Shown: positions 11,750 to 20,149, counted from the first letter of the stretch. The stretch: DNA of 64,000 nucleotides from Acinetobacter halotolerans (GCF_004208515.1 NZ_SGIM01000005.1:124001-188000); one strand, 5' to 3'. Notes: generated from the letters alone by a model not told the origin. Translations and numbers: made by a program.

Positions 11750-12160
11750 ATGTCTCAGACTACACCTGTATATCATGGTCGTTGTTTATGTGATGGGATT
11801 CATTATGAGATTCACGGTGAAATTGGCGAGATCGTCCAATGTCATTGTCAACGTTGCCGTAAAGCCAATGGAACCGCTTTTGCGACCAATGCACCGATTA
11901 ACAGTGCAGATTTTAAAATTATACAAGGTGAAAATTTAATTAAAAAGTTTGCAACAGCAGGTGTTTACCGTTGGTTTTGTGGAGAATGTGGTTCGCCATT
12001 GATTAGTTCGCGCGATGCACAGCCAGAGCTTTACCGCCTAAGAATCGGGACCTTAGATACGCCTTTACAGCAAAAACCAAGTATGCACATCTTCACTACA
12101 TCCAAAGCCGAGTGGGACTGCATAGCCGATGATTTACCACAATATGCTGAACGTCCTTAA
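11750..12160 (+). CDS. GFA (CENP-V) domain zinc protein
   Basis: This 136-residue protein belongs to the GFA family, named for glutathione-dependent formaldehyde-activating enzyme. Zinc ligands are visible in GRCLCDGIHYE, VQCHCQRCRKANGTAFATN and FCGECGSPL. The fold is two zinc sites in a small beta protein. Most bacterial members have no proven substrate, so no reaction is assigned. The start has a clear AAGGA ribosome site. It is followed 15 bases later by a flavin reductase family gene on the same strand. Confidence 0.88.
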   Translation: MSQTTPVYHGRCLCDGIHYEIHGEIGEIVQCHCQRCRKANGTAFATNAPINSADFKIIQGENLIKKFATAGVYRWFCGECGSPLISSRDAQPELYRLRIGTLDTPLQQKPSMHIFTTSKAEWDCIADDLPQYAERP

Positions 12161-12175
12161 ACGAAGTATCTGATT

Positions 12176-12778
12176 ATGATTTTTGAGACATCGAAATTAG
12201 AGGCAAATGAAATCTATCGACTATTGGTGGGCGGAATTACCCCTCGACCGATTGCGTGGATAAGCACTGTATCTGCTGATGGGGTTGCCAATCTCGCACC
12301 CTATTCTTTCTTTAATGTAGCCAGTTGCAATCCTCCTATTCTTTGGTATTCGCAAGTAAATCCAAGAACTGGCAATGATAAAGATACCTTGAGAAATTTA
12401 ATCGACACCAAAGCGTGTGTGGTACATATCGTCAATGCTCGGTTACTTGAAAAGATGAATTTGACCTGTGCTTCACTTCCACCGGAACAAAGTGAATTTG
12501 ATTTTGCTGAGATTGAGTCCTGTCCAAGCCATCAAATGCAGCCTTTGTCGGTAAAAGATTCTATGATTCGATACGAGTGCCATCTAAGAGAAGTGATTGA
12601 ACTGAGTACGTTGCCATCAGGGGGAACAGTCGCCTTACTTGATGTGAAATCCATATATGTGGATGATCGCTTATGGGATGGCAAAATGATTGATCAACAG
12701 CAACTCGGCAGTGTCGGGAAAATGGGTGGTGATTTTTATAGTTTGACCACTGAATTGCGAGAACTCAAACGACCATAA
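12176..12778 (+). CDS. Flavin reductase family protein
   Basis: This 200-residue protein has the FMN-binding split-barrel of the flavin reductase-like domain. The signature near the N-terminus reads ITPRPIAWISTVSADGVANLAPYSFFN, followed by NPPILWYS and a CVVHIVN strand. Such proteins bind FMN and either supply reduced flavin to a monooxygenase or act on their own substrate. No partner monooxygenase is beside it. It is probably co-transcribed with the GFA gene. A hairpin lies just after the stop. Confidence 0.87.
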   Translation: MIFETSKLEANEIYRLLVGGITPRPIAWISTVSADGVANLAPYSFFNVASCNPPILWYSQVNPRTGNDKDTLRNLIDTKACVVHIVNARLLEKMNLTCASLPPEQSEFDFAEIESCPSHQMQPLSVKDSMIRYECHLREVIELSTLPSGGTVALLDVKSIYVDDRLWDGKMIDQQQLGSVGKMGGDFYSLTTELRELKRP

Positions 12779-12790
12779 CAGAGTAGTTAG

Positions 12791-12818
12791 AATAGGAGGA
12801 GACGCCTCCTATTTCTTA
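12791..12818. terminator. Bidirectional hairpin between convergent genes
   Basis: The arms AATAGGAGG and CCTCCTATT form a perfect 9-bp stem with a 5-base loop, followed on the plus strand by TCTTATTTTG. It sits between the convergent flavin reductase and YcaQ-like genes and can serve the plus-strand transcript. Confidence 0.6.
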
Positions 12819-14063
12819 TTTTGTTGTTAAAATTTCACTTTCAAACTGAATGTTATCCCAACCATTTTTAATAAACTCATGAATCGTACTTGATAATTCA
12901 ATTGGGCTAATACGTGATATATAAATTGATTGGCAGTGATTAAAAAGTACAAAATGATGTAGTGTTTTTAGAAATGGTGTTAGCCACAATGCGATATCAA
13001 TTTCTGTATTTTCAATATGCAGATGAATTAACTCAAACTGAGCGCTTTTACGGTGAGCTTTACAATCCACCCGACCAATAAAAACATCACCAAATAAAAT
13101 AGGCAAACAAAAATATCCATATTTTCTTTTTGCTTGCGGCGTGTAACATTCAAGACGAAAATCAAAGTCAAAGCAGGTTTTTACTCGTTCACGATGAATG
13201 ATTGAGTTGTCAAAAGGTGAGAGTAAGCAAAGGTTGCTATGATCCGTGTTATAGGTTTTTTCAAGTAAATCAGTGCGCACATAGATCGTTTGTATTTCAT
13301 TTCCTTCGAACTTTTGGATGATTTTATCCTCAAGCATTTGACTTAGAATTTTTTCAACATTTTGACGTAATATTTGTCCCTTTTTTAAATGTGTTATTTG
13401 CTTGATGGTGGTAAAGCCATACGCTCTAAGATAAGTCTTGACGAGATATTCAGCGTATTCAAATGCGGTTGGTGGCGTGGTATTGATCGTACTGGGCAGC
13501 ACCCTTTCACTAAGATCATAAACTTTTTCTATGCCATTTCTGGCACAAATCATGAGATCCCCTTGCATAAAAAGCTGCTCAAGCGCGATTTTCGTTGGTT
13601 TCCAATTCCACCAACTGCTATTACTTTTACTTAAGCTTTCAAAATCTCTGGCTTTTTGCGGTCCCTCAATACGGATTTTGTCGTACACATTGTGCATGAC
13701 TTGAGGATCCGCTTTAAAATAACGAGATTCACCATTTTTAATGCTTAGCATTTGCGGTAAAGCATAGCGAAAATCTTGCATGGGCAAATACGATGCAGCA
13801 TGAAACCAGTATTCAAATATCTGACGTTCTGCGACTAATTGATCAAGAAGTTGTGGCTGATAATCTGGAATTCGTGTCCAAAAAGTATGATGATGTGCCC
13901 GAGAAACCACCGATAAAGTATCAATCTGTACATAGCCAAGCTGTTGTATGGCCGCAAGCACAGCCGCTTTTCCTGAGCCAAAAGGTTTTTTGTGATTCAG
14001 ACCTTGCGCTTCTAATGTAATTAGTCGTAGTTTTTTTAATAGATCAGCTTGGTTAATCGTCAT
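12816..14063 (-). CDS. Winged-helix DNA glycosylase family (YcaQ/AlkX/AlkZ-like)
   Basis: This 415-residue protein belongs to the HTH_42 family of YcaQ (AlkX) and AlkZ, monofunctional glycosylases that unhook DNA interstrand cross-links or remove bulky alkyl adducts. The N-terminal LGYVQIDTLSVVSRAHHHTFWTR carries a Q-I-D triad matching the QxD catalytic motif of the YcaQ group rather than QxQ of AlkZ. Other family segments are YWFHAASYLPMQDFRYALP and LLSPFDNSIIHRERV. The last 22 residues (NGWDxxxFExExLT) are unlike the family and closely match the end of the HopJ-family protein 1 kb away. It stands alone on the minus strand. Confidence 0.85.
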   Translation of the reverse strand: MTINQADLLKKLRLITLEAQGLNHKKPFGSGKAAVLAAIQQLGYVQIDTLSVVSRAHHHTFWTRIPDYQPQLLDQLVAERQIFEYWFHAASYLPMQDFRYALPQMLSIKNGESRYFKADPQVMHNVYDKIRIEGPQKARDFESLSKSNSSWWNWKPTKIALEQLFMQGDLMICARNGIEKVYDLSERVLPSTINTTPPTAFEYAEYLVKTYLRAYGFTTIKQITHLKKGQILRQNVEKILSQMLEDKIIQKFEGNEIQTIYVRTDLLEKTYNTDHSNLCLLSPFDNSIIHRERVKTCFDFDFRLECYTPQAKRKYGYFCLPILFGDVFIGRVDCKAHRKSAQFELIHLHIENTEIDIALWLTPFLKTLHHFVLFNHCQSIYISRISPIELSSTIHEFIKNGWDNIQFESEILTTK

Positions 14064-14299
14064 GATTTCCCTCAGGTATTTTTATTCAAACATTTATTAT
14101 TTCGATGAATATTACATTTCTAAATTTCACACCTTCAGAAATCATTCAGGCGAAACTAAAAAAGTATTTCACGACGAGATGTGCGGTTGGTAAAGACGTG
14201 CATTATTTTATCAAGTGATAAAATGAAACTTCTTTTTCTGCGCGGCATTGGCTATTATTAGAACATAAAATATTTTAAATCAATTTATTAAGAGTATTT

Positions 14300-14965
14300 A
14301 TGAATACTGAATTATCTTTAGAGAAACAAGAGCAAAAAGAAATTTTACCATTTTCGCCCAAAAACTTATGGATGCTGTTCTTGCAACCGAAGACATTTTT
14401 TTCTTTGCCAGCAATCTATCATCATCGCAGTATTATGATAGCTGCCTATTTAATAGGTGTATTTTCTGTCATGGATCGAGTCGATCAAAAGTTGCTTCAA
14501 GCAGAATTTGGAAATCGTACATCGTTAATGCTTGATATTACAGATGCTTGGTGGAGTTATTGGTTACTCGTTTTAGGGCTGGGAACGATCTCTGCTGTAA
14601 TTGTTTGGTTGATACACGGTTGGTGGTATAAAAAGCGTTTACAGTTTTCAGGCGCCAAAGACGCAGACCCACAACTGGCCCGACATATTTGGGCTTTACA
14701 ATCTTTGGTCACAGCTTTGCCTGTTATGATTGTCACAATATTACAGACATTGATGTATAGCAGTTATCTTGATGCGTATCAAAACTCATCAATTTTGAAC
14801 TTGGTGGTAATTCCTTTTATATTTTGGTCATGTTGGGTGAGCTATCGAGCTGCAACCTCAGTGTTTAATACCAACGGATGGGCGAAGTTTTGGTTTCTGG
14901 CATTTCCGATCACGTTTTATGTGCTAGCAATGGGGCTTTTGACCGCTTTAATGGCAAATGCATGA
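14300..14965 (+). CDS. Multi-pass membrane protein, Yip1-like
   Basis: This is a 221-residue inner-membrane protein with a charged cytoplasmic N-terminus (about 25 residues) and five hydrophobic helices, the last ending at the C-terminus. The pattern of an FxPKxFFxLP segment (LQPKTFFSLPAIYH) followed by membrane helices fits the YIP1 family. No enzymatic motif is seen. The start has a good AAGAG ribosome site. A hairpin terminator follows the stop. Confidence 0.7.
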   Translation: MNTELSLEKQEQKEILPFSPKNLWMLFLQPKTFFSLPAIYHHRSIMIAAYLIGVFSVMDRVDQKLLQAEFGNRTSLMLDITDAWWSYWLLVLGLGTISAVIVWLIHGWWYKKRLQFSGAKDADPQLARHIWALQSLVTALPVMIVTILQTLMYSSYLDAYQNSSILNLVVIPFIFWSCWVSYRAATSVFNTNGWAKFWFLAFPITFYVLAMGLLTALMANA

Positions 14966-14982
14966 TCGGTATAGGATAGCAA

Positions 14983-15009
14983 GCAGGAAGGGAAACCTTC
15001 CTGTCTTTT
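14983..15009 (+). terminator. Intrinsic terminator after the Yip1-like gene
   Basis: The stem CAGGAAGG/CCTTCCTG encloses a GAAA tetraloop and is followed by TCTTTTC. It serves the plus-strand membrane protein gene, and the convergent HopJ gene ends just beyond it. Confidence 0.75.
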
Positions 15010-15014
15010 CAATA

Positions 15015-15347
15015 TCAACGGGCAGTTAGCGCCTCACCTTCAAATTTCACACCATCCCAACCATTTTGCATAAATTGACGAATGTTTTGGTGATCCGTTC
15101 CTTCTGGTGTTGCAAGCACAGAAGCGTAATGCTCAGCAAATAAACTTAAGGTATCTTCAGCATTTAAGCCTTCAATTTTAGCAAAAGAAAAAACTTTGGC
15201 ACTGCCTTGATTTTCCGTTGCAGCATTAAATTGTACGCCATTTTGAAAAGCAGTTGGAGTGTGTTGATAGCGTGCTTCAATAAATGCCAACACATCTGCA
15301 AACTTGGCAGAACCTGCTTTTAATTGCGCTAATAATGTTTGAGCCAT
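15015..15347 (-). CDS. HopJ type III effector family protein
   Basis: This 110-residue protein matches the HopJ family, named after a Pseudomonas syringae effector but common in free-living proteobacteria without type III secretion. Recognisable segments are FADVLAFIEARYQHTPTAFQNG, GSAKVFSFAKIEGL and the DHQNIRQFMQNGWDGVKF tail. An open frame extends to 15386, but the ATG at 15347 fits the family start (MAQTLLAQLK). No secretion genes are nearby, so an effector role is unlikely and the function is unknown. Its C-terminal tail is shared with the YcaQ-like protein. Confidence 0.85.
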   Translation of the reverse strand: MAQTLLAQLKAGSAKFADVLAFIEARYQHTPTAFQNGVQFNAATENQGSAKVFSFAKIEGLNAEDTLSLFAEHYASVLATPEGTDHQNIRQFMQNGWDGVKFEGEALTAR

Positions 15348-15490
15348 TTTAAAATTCCATGTGTATAAAATGAATGCGAGCATCATAACATGAGGAAACT
15401 GTGGATAACTGAATGCTTATGCACAGTTTCATTGCAACTCAAAAAGATCGGTTGAGTTGTCTAAAAATTATGTTATTTTAGAAAAATAAA

Positions 15491-15543
15491 GGAGATGGTA
15501 TTCCTCCTATTACAAACCGCCGTTGTGGCTAATGATGCCTACG
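15491..15543 (+). ncRNA. Fluoride riboswitch aptamer (crcB motif)
   Basis: The sequence follows the crcB-motif consensus. P1 is GGAG with the complementary TCCTCC. The pseudoknot strand GGTAT pairs with ATGCC at 15535-15539. P2 is CCGC/GTGG, and the hallmark GGCTAATGATGCCTACG ends the aptamer. The genes after it are crcB and a DUF190 gene, the expected regulon. It binds fluoride and magnesium and turns on the exporter. Confidence 0.93.
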
Positions 15544-15600
15544 TGACCCTAAACAGGGGCGTAGCTGTGTGCGTGCTCTGTTTAATTTAAGAGTTCGCCG
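15539..15600 (+). promoter_or_regulatory. Expression platform with two exclusive hairpins
   Basis: Hairpin A pairs CTACG with CGTAG and CCCT with AGGG (15539-15564). Hairpin B pairs TAAACAG with CTGTTTA (15550-15584). They share bases 15550-15558, so only one can form. There is no T-run after either, which suggests control of translation or of RNA stability rather than simple termination. Confidence 0.5.
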
Positions 15601-15678
15601 ATGAAAAGCTTCCAGAAGAATATTGACCAATCCATGCAGAATACTTTTTCTTCTCCAAGTTTAATTTTGGAGTCATGA
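15601..15678 (+). CDS. Possible 25-codon leader peptide before crcB
   Basis: An ATG frame at 15601 encodes MKSFQKNIDQSMQNTF and nine further residues, ending in TGA at 15676-15678. AAGAG at 15589-15593 is a good ribosome site with 7-base spacing. The stop overlaps the first of two ATGs of crcB, which is the geometry of translational coupling. It may be a real leader gated by the riboswitch, or chance. No family is recognised. Confidence 0.4.
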   Translation: MKSFQKNIDQSMQNTFSSPSLILES

Positions 15679-16058
15679 TGTATTATTCCTTAATTTCAAT
15701 TGCAATGGGTTCTGTGCTCGGTGCATGGTTGCGTTGGTTTATTGGTTTAAAACTCAATCCCATCTTTCCCAATATTCCTTTAGGTACGGTCACCGTGAAT
15801 TTTGTTGGTGGCTTTATTATTGGCTTTGCGATTTCATATTTTTCACAAAGTTCTTTGAGTCCCAACTATAAACTGTTTGTGATTACAGGATTCTGCGGCG
15901 CACTTACCACCTTCTCGACATTTTCAGCTGAGATTATTGCTTTATTGCAAAGTGGTAAATTGGAATATGCGGCACTCACCATTTTAATCCATGTTTTGGG
16001 ATCATTGTTGTTTACGATTTTGGGCATGAGTTTACATCAATGGCTGAGTGCGGCTTAG
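15678..16058 (+). CDS. crcB: Fluoride efflux transporter CrcB/Fluc
   Basis: This is a 126-residue dual-topology fluoride channel subunit with four hydrophobic helices. Conserved elements are GAWLRWFIG at the N-terminus, the NxxGxFxxG-type segment VNFVGGFIIGF, and the GFCGALTTFSTFSAE motif containing the central sodium-binding and fluoride-track residues. Two ATGs are adjacent (15675 and 15678). I prefer 15678 because GGAG at 15669-15672 is then 5 bases away. Expression is expected to be fluoride-induced through the riboswitch upstream. Confidence 0.95.
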   Translation: MYYSLISIAMGSVLGAWLRWFIGLKLNPIFPNIPLGTVTVNFVGGFIIGFAISYFSQSSLSPNYKLFVITGFCGALTTFSTFSAEIIALLQSGKLEYAALTILIHVLGSLLFTILGMSLHQWLSAA

Positions 16059-16073
16059 TTTGGGAGTGAGGAA

Positions 16074-16403
16074 ATGAATGGATTTCTAATTACCTTTTAT
16101 ACAGCTCAGAATCGTAGCTATCAAGGTCAACCGATTGTTGAATGGCTGTTGGCCATCGCAAAACAAATGGATTTGCGTGGCGCAACGGTGATCAATGCCA
16201 GTCAAGGTTTAGACCATCGCGGTCAATTTCATTCTGCTGGGTTCTTTGAGCTAGCGGATCAGCCTGTACAGATACAACTTGCAGTGACTGCTGAACAGGC
16301 AACAAAATTATTAAATTATCTCAGTGATAAACACGTCGCTGTGTTCTATGTCAAAACACCAATTGAGTTCGGTTTTATTGGGCAAGCGCCACTCGACGTT
16401 TAA
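16074..16403 (+). CDS. DUF190 family protein
   Basis: This is a 109-residue protein of the DUF190 family, PII-like alpha/beta proteins frequently encoded beside crcB. The segment LLAIAKQMDLRGATVINASQGLDHRGQFHS is the family signature (helix, beta strand and loop). It follows crcB by 15 bases with a GTGAGG ribosome site and should be under the same fluoride riboswitch. A regulatory or accessory role in fluoride export is inferred from this linkage; no activity is established. Confidence 0.9.
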   Translation: MNGFLITFYTAQNRSYQGQPIVEWLLAIAKQMDLRGATVINASQGLDHRGQFHSAGFFELADQPVQIQLAVTAEQATKLLNYLSDKHVAVFYVKTPIEFGFIGQAPLDV

Positions 16404-16433
16404 CCAATAGATGTCAGAGATAAAATTTAGACA

Positions 16434-16477
16434 TAAAAAAAGAAGTCTAAGCGGAGGAGATAATAGCCTTAGACTTC
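16434..16477 (-). terminator. Intrinsic terminator of rpmE2
   Basis: The 10-bp stem GAAGTCTAAG/CTTAGACTTC lies just after the rpmE2 stop on the minus strand and is followed in that direction by a run of seven T. It probably also ends the convergent crcB-DUF190 transcript. Confidence 0.85.
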
Positions 16478-16515
16478 GAATTCTTTTACTTTAATCGTTT
16501 AACCTTAAAATTAGA

Positions 16516-16770
16516 TTAAGACTTACGATTAAAACGTGCAAAGCGTTTGTTAAAGCTTGCAACACGACCTTCATTGCTTGCTTGACGTACTTCACCTGTA
16601 TAGAACGGATGCGATGCGCTTGAAATATCCAAGGTTACATATGGATAAACTTGACCTTGATATTCTTTAGTTTGTTTCGTTTGAAGTGTGCTGCCAATCA
16701 AAAAGTAAGCATCAGCATTGGTGTCATGAAATAGCACTTGTTGATAAGCAGGATGAATATCTTTACGCAT
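16516..16770 (-). CDS. rpmE2: Ribosomal protein L31 type B, zinc-independent
   Basis: This is the 84-residue L31 paralogue of the large ribosomal subunit. It contains the type B segments [16 protein letters not shown] and [10 protein letters not shown] and ends RFARFNRKS. It has no cysteine at all, so it cannot bind the zinc of the normal L31. The family is made under zinc starvation to replace the zinc form and free zinc. A Zur-like box lies 29 bases upstream of the start, which fits this role. A terminator follows. Confidence 0.96.
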   Translation of the reverse strand: MRKDIHPAYQQVLFHDTNADAYFLIGSTLQTKQTKEYQGQVYPYVTLDISSASHPFYTGEVRQASNEGRVASFNKRFARFNRKS

Positions 16771-16798
16771 TTGAAATACTCCTATTGTTTATAGAAAT

Positions 16799-16811
16799 GT
16801 TATAACATAAC
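16799..16811 (-). promoter_or_regulatory. Zur-like box upstream of rpmE2
   Basis: GTTATAACATAAC differs at one position from the GTTATANTATAAC core described for Zur in Acinetobacter, and the palindrome continues one base pair outward (TGTTAT...ATAACA). It lies where RNA polymerase would bind for rpmE2. Zinc-dependent repression is inferred. Confidence 0.7.
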
Positions 16812-16910
16812 AAGATGTGGAGTCAATCTAATCTATTTCAAGTTATAGTTTCAATTGGAGCGAAGCGTAAAAAAGTCTTTTATTCATGCTTCGAAAAAAA
16901 GCTATGTTTA

Positions 16911-18203
16911 TTAACTTGGTACTAACTCTTCAAACAGATCATTCAGGTTGTCATGCACTTTAAGGTGAATTAAGTTCCAGTAGTGTCCTGAAATGGTTCG
17001 ATTGACCATTAAAGTATCTGGCGATGGTTTAAAGACATCCCAATATTTCAATGACTTTTTCACCAGACGCATACCATCGTGATGAGATGAATTTTCTGCA
17101 AAGTCATAATGAGTACTTAATGGACGTAATAAAATTTCGATCCATTGCACATACAGCTCACTTGGGAATTTTTGCTTTTCAGCAATCGAGTGTAATTCAA
17201 CCAACAAATCTTCCACTTGGGCAATATCTTCATGACGTGCAGCATTGACCAGTGCTTTAAAGTGTTGAATGATTTCAGGGGATAGGGTTTTAACGCTGCC
17301 ATAATCGTAAATGATGACACTGCCATCCTCACGAAAGGCAAAATTCCCGGGATGAGGATCACAATGGAAACGTTTTAAGAAAAACATTTCTTGTCCTAAA
17401 GCACGAATTAAGCGACGACCGATTTGATTGCGTGTGTCCACCGACCAAGTGCTTGCGGTTTCAATGGATTCACCTTGTTCTAAACTCAATGTCAGCACTC
17501 GGCGAGAAGAGTATTCTTTAAAAACGCTTGGAATGATGACTTGATCATCTAGACTCTCATGGAAAGTTCGGAACACCTCGAGATTTTGTGCTTCAATTTC
17601 ATAATTTAGTTCGGCAGAAAGGCTGTCTTGGATTTCTTGAAACAATTGATCTTGCAGCTTTTTATCTATTTTTAAAACACCCATCAAGCGTAAGGCTAAA
17701 CGGACTTGTTTTAAATCACTTTCACAGGCTTGGTCAACACCAGGATATTGCACTTTGACTACAACCGCTTGCCCATCGGGCAGCACAGCACGATGTACTT
17801 GACCAATTGAGGCTGCTGCAAAAGGTTCTGACTCAAAAGAACTAAAGATATCTTTTAGAGGTTTTCCGAGTTCTTTTTCGACTTGTTGTTGGATCGCAGC
17901 AAAGGGCATGGCCGGAGCTTGACGTTGTAGTTTTGCGATCGCCTTAGCAACTTCAGGTGGAAAAATATCTTTGTATTGCGAAGCGATTTGTCCAACTTTC
18001 ATGACCGCGCCTTTCATTTCTCCAAGTGTATCGGCAATTTGTAGACCGACTTCTTGGAAAAATTGACTGCGAGCAGCATTTTTTTGTTCCTCATCTGCGG
18101 TGAGATTCCGAATCGAATTGGCAACACTTTTGCTGGCAATACTTGCGGTCATGCCAGCCAGTTTAAAAAAACGTTTACTGGGAGAGCTTGCATGTTTTGC
18201 CAT
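16911..18203 (-). CDS. ABC1/UbiB-family atypical kinase
   Basis: This 430-residue protein belongs to the ABC1 (AarF/UbiB/COQ8) family of atypical kinases or ATPases linked to quinone and lipid metabolism. The KxGQ motif is in GAVMKVGQIASQYKDIFPPEV, the nucleotide-binding lysine in AVVVKVQYPG, and the catalytic and metal-binding segments are HCDPHPGNFAF and VIIYDYG. It lacks the C-terminal membrane helices of UbiB itself, so it is probably a paralogue rather than the ubiquinone biosynthesis protein. It is transcribed alone and followed on the right by abeM in the same orientation. Confidence 0.88.
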   Translation of the reverse strand: MAKHASSPSKRFFKLAGMTASIASKSVANSIRNLTADEEQKNAARSQFFQEVGLQIADTLGEMKGAVMKVGQIASQYKDIFPPEVAKAIAKLQRQAPAMPFAAIQQQVEKELGKPLKDIFSSFESEPFAAASIGQVHRAVLPDGQAVVVKVQYPGVDQACESDLKQVRLALRLMGVLKIDKKLQDQLFQEIQDSLSAELNYEIEAQNLEVFRTFHESLDDQVIIPSVFKEYSSRRVLTLSLEQGESIETASTWSVDTRNQIGRRLIRALGQEMFFLKRFHCDPHPGNFAFREDGSVIIYDYGSVKTLSPEIIQHFKALVNAARHEDIAQVEDLLVELHSIAEKQKFPSELYVQWIEILLRPLSTHYDFAENSSHHDGMRLVKKSLKYWDVFKPSPDTLMVNRTISGHYWNLIHLKVHDNLNDLFEELVPS

Positions 18204-18306
18204 GGTGGTTGCACCTCATATGGTCAGGTTTGAAAGTGATCTCTTGATCATAGGTGACAAAACTTAAATTGCCTATAACAAAATGTTAAGTCGTGTAAGT
18301 AGTCGC

Positions 18307-19668
18307 TTATAGGTTGACGCTTACTGTTTGCGCCAGTCGTTTATTATTTAAATATAAACGTCCAATTAAGAAAACACAGGCAATGCTTAAGCCAATAATC
18401 AATCCTAGCCAAACTCCTGCTACGCCCCAAGCAGTATAACGAGCCAAATATAAGCCGATAGGGAACGCAATCACCCAGTATGCCAACAAGGTAATCCACA
18501 TCGGGGCTTGCGTGTCTTGCATACCGCGTAAACAACCTGCTGCACTGACTTGCCACGCATCCATCAATTGGTATGCCATTGCAAACCAAAGTAAATACAT
18601 CGCCACAGGAATCACATCTAAATCAGTGGTATAGATCGCCACGATATAAGGTCGTGCAATCGCGATCAAGATCATGGTACAGAGTGCAAAGAAAGTCGCA
18701 CTCATCAGTCCGATTTTTTGAACTTGGCGCATGGCTTGCCAGTTTTTCTCACCATAATACATCCCGACACGAATGGTTAATGCGATCGCTAAGGACAATG
18801 GAATCATAAATAGGACTGAGGTAACGGAGATCGCGATCTGATGTGCTGCAATTGCATTTTCCCCTAAAGGACTTAATACCAGTGCACCTGTGCTAAAAAT
18901 ACTGACTTCAAAGAAAATAGCCAAACCAATCGGTAAGCCTAAGAATAAAATCCGTTTTGCCCATGCTGGATCAATTTTTTCCCATTTCGTGAAAATCGGA
19001 ACATGTTGGTAGGCTTTAGCTTTAGAAATATAAAGGGCTAAACTGATCAGCATCAACCATTGCAAAATCGCAGTGGCAAAGCCGCAGCCAGCGCTGCCTA
19101 ATGCGGGAATTGGACCCAGACCGTACATAAAGATGAGATTCAACGGAATCAGCGCCACCAGTGCAACTAAGCTGATCACAGTGACAGGGCGAGGATGTCC
19201 TAAAGCTTCCGAATAACTCCGTAGCGCAGCATACATCATCACTGCGGGCATACCGAAACCAATGGCATGTAAAAATAAACTGGCTTTCGGTATTAAGCTT
19301 TCAGGTACCCCAAATACTGGTAATAACCACGGCAGCGCTTGCATAATTAACAGGGCAATTGTACCCAAAATAGCGGCAACCCATAGCGATTGACGTGCAA
19401 TAGTCGGGATTTTTTCAGGCGTTTTAGCCCCCCTCGCTTCTGCGACGAGTGGGGTGGTTGCGATCATAATCCCTGCAAATAACAGCATAACGGGCATCCA
19501 CAAACCGACACCTACAGCGATGGCTGCAAGGTCAGCGGCAGATAAGTGCCCCGCCATAATTGTATCAATGAGGCCAAAGCCTGCCTGAGCAAACTGTGTC
19601 ATTAAGATGGGTAACATTAAATGAAACAGATGTTTAAGTTCTAATCGTGCGCTGGTGACGTGGGACAC
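18307..19668 (-). CDS. abeM: MATE family multidrug efflux pump, AbeM
   Basis: This is a cation-coupled efflux pump of the NorM branch of MATE with twelve hydrophobic helices. Recognisable segments are LPILMTQFAQAGFGLIDTIMAGHLS at the N-terminus and AAGCLRGMQDTQAPMW near the C-terminus, both matching AbeM of Acinetobacter, which exports fluoroquinolones, dyes and aminoglycosides. The frame is open to 19713, but alignment with AbeM and an AAGAG ribosome site favour the GTG at 19668, giving 453 residues. It lies 19 bases after the DMT gene, so the two may share a message. Confidence 0.92.
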   Translation of the reverse strand: MSHVTSARLELKHLFHLMLPILMTQFAQAGFGLIDTIMAGHLSAADLAAIAVGVGLWMPVMLLFAGIMIATTPLVAEARGAKTPEKIPTIARQSLWVAAILGTIALLIMQALPWLLPVFGVPESLIPKASLFLHAIGFGMPAVMMYAALRSYSEALGHPRPVTVISLVALVALIPLNLIFMYGLGPIPALGSAGCGFATAILQWLMLISLALYISKAKAYQHVPIFTKWEKIDPAWAKRILFLGLPIGLAIFFEVSIFSTGALVLSPLGENAIAAHQIAISVTSVLFMIPLSLAIALTIRVGMYYGEKNWQAMRQVQKIGLMSATFFALCTMILIAIARPYIVAIYTTDLDVIPVAMYLLWFAMAYQLMDAWQVSAAGCLRGMQDTQAPMWITLLAYWVIAFPIGLYLARYTAWGVAGVWLGLIIGLSIACVFLIGRLYLNNKRLAQTVSVNL

Positions 19669-19687
19669 TAAAAATACTCTTAAGGAA

Positions 19688-20149
19688 TTAACGCTGTAAC
19701 GTGAGTAAAACACCGATAAAAATCACGATACTGCCAAGGAGACGTTGCCAATTGATCGGCGTTTTATCCGTACCTAACCAACCAAAATGGTCTAATAACA
19801 TTGAAATAACCATTTGTCCGAAGATGACCAGACCTGAAAAGGTGAGAAATCCGAGTTTGGGAGCAGTATAAATGCTCATACTGATTGCATAAACACCAAG
19901 GAATCCTCCAATCCACAAAAACCAAGGAATATGTGAAAGTTCACTTAAATCAGGTTTTGCTGCACTTTGAAAATAGACTAAAAATCCCAAGATCACTGTA
20001 CCAACTAAAAATGACAGAAATGCAGCTTGGAGTGGAGAATGTAAATATTCTCTCAGTTGAGCATTAATTGCAGTTTGAAAAGCCATTGCCACACCGACAC
20101 CTAAAGCGAGGGGGAGAAAAAGGAGCAATTGGCTAGAAATTTTCATCAT
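19688..20149 (-). CDS. DMT-superfamily membrane protein (YdcZ/DUF606)
   Basis: This is a 153-residue protein with five hydrophobic helices. The N-terminal GVGVAMAFQTAINAQLREYLHSPLQAAFLSFLVGT is the signature of the DUF606/YdcZ family in the drug/metabolite transporter superfamily. Such half-size proteins work as dimers; substrates are unknown. Two adjacent ATGs open the frame and the ribosome site is poor, so the start could be one codon further in. It precedes abeM on the same strand. Confidence 0.85.
   Translation of the reverse strand: MMKISSQLLLFLPLALGVGVAMAFQTAINAQLREYLHSPLQAAFLSFLVGTVILGFLVYFQSAAKPDLSELSHIPWFLWIGGFLGVYAISMSIYTAPKLGFLTFSGLVIFGQMVISMLLDHFGWLGTDKTPINWQRLLGSIVIFIGVLLTLQR

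Noticed and set aside
15015..15347. HopJ name taken as evidence for a type III secretion effector
   Set aside because: No secretion or chaperone genes are nearby and the family is widespread in non-pathogens; the name is historical.
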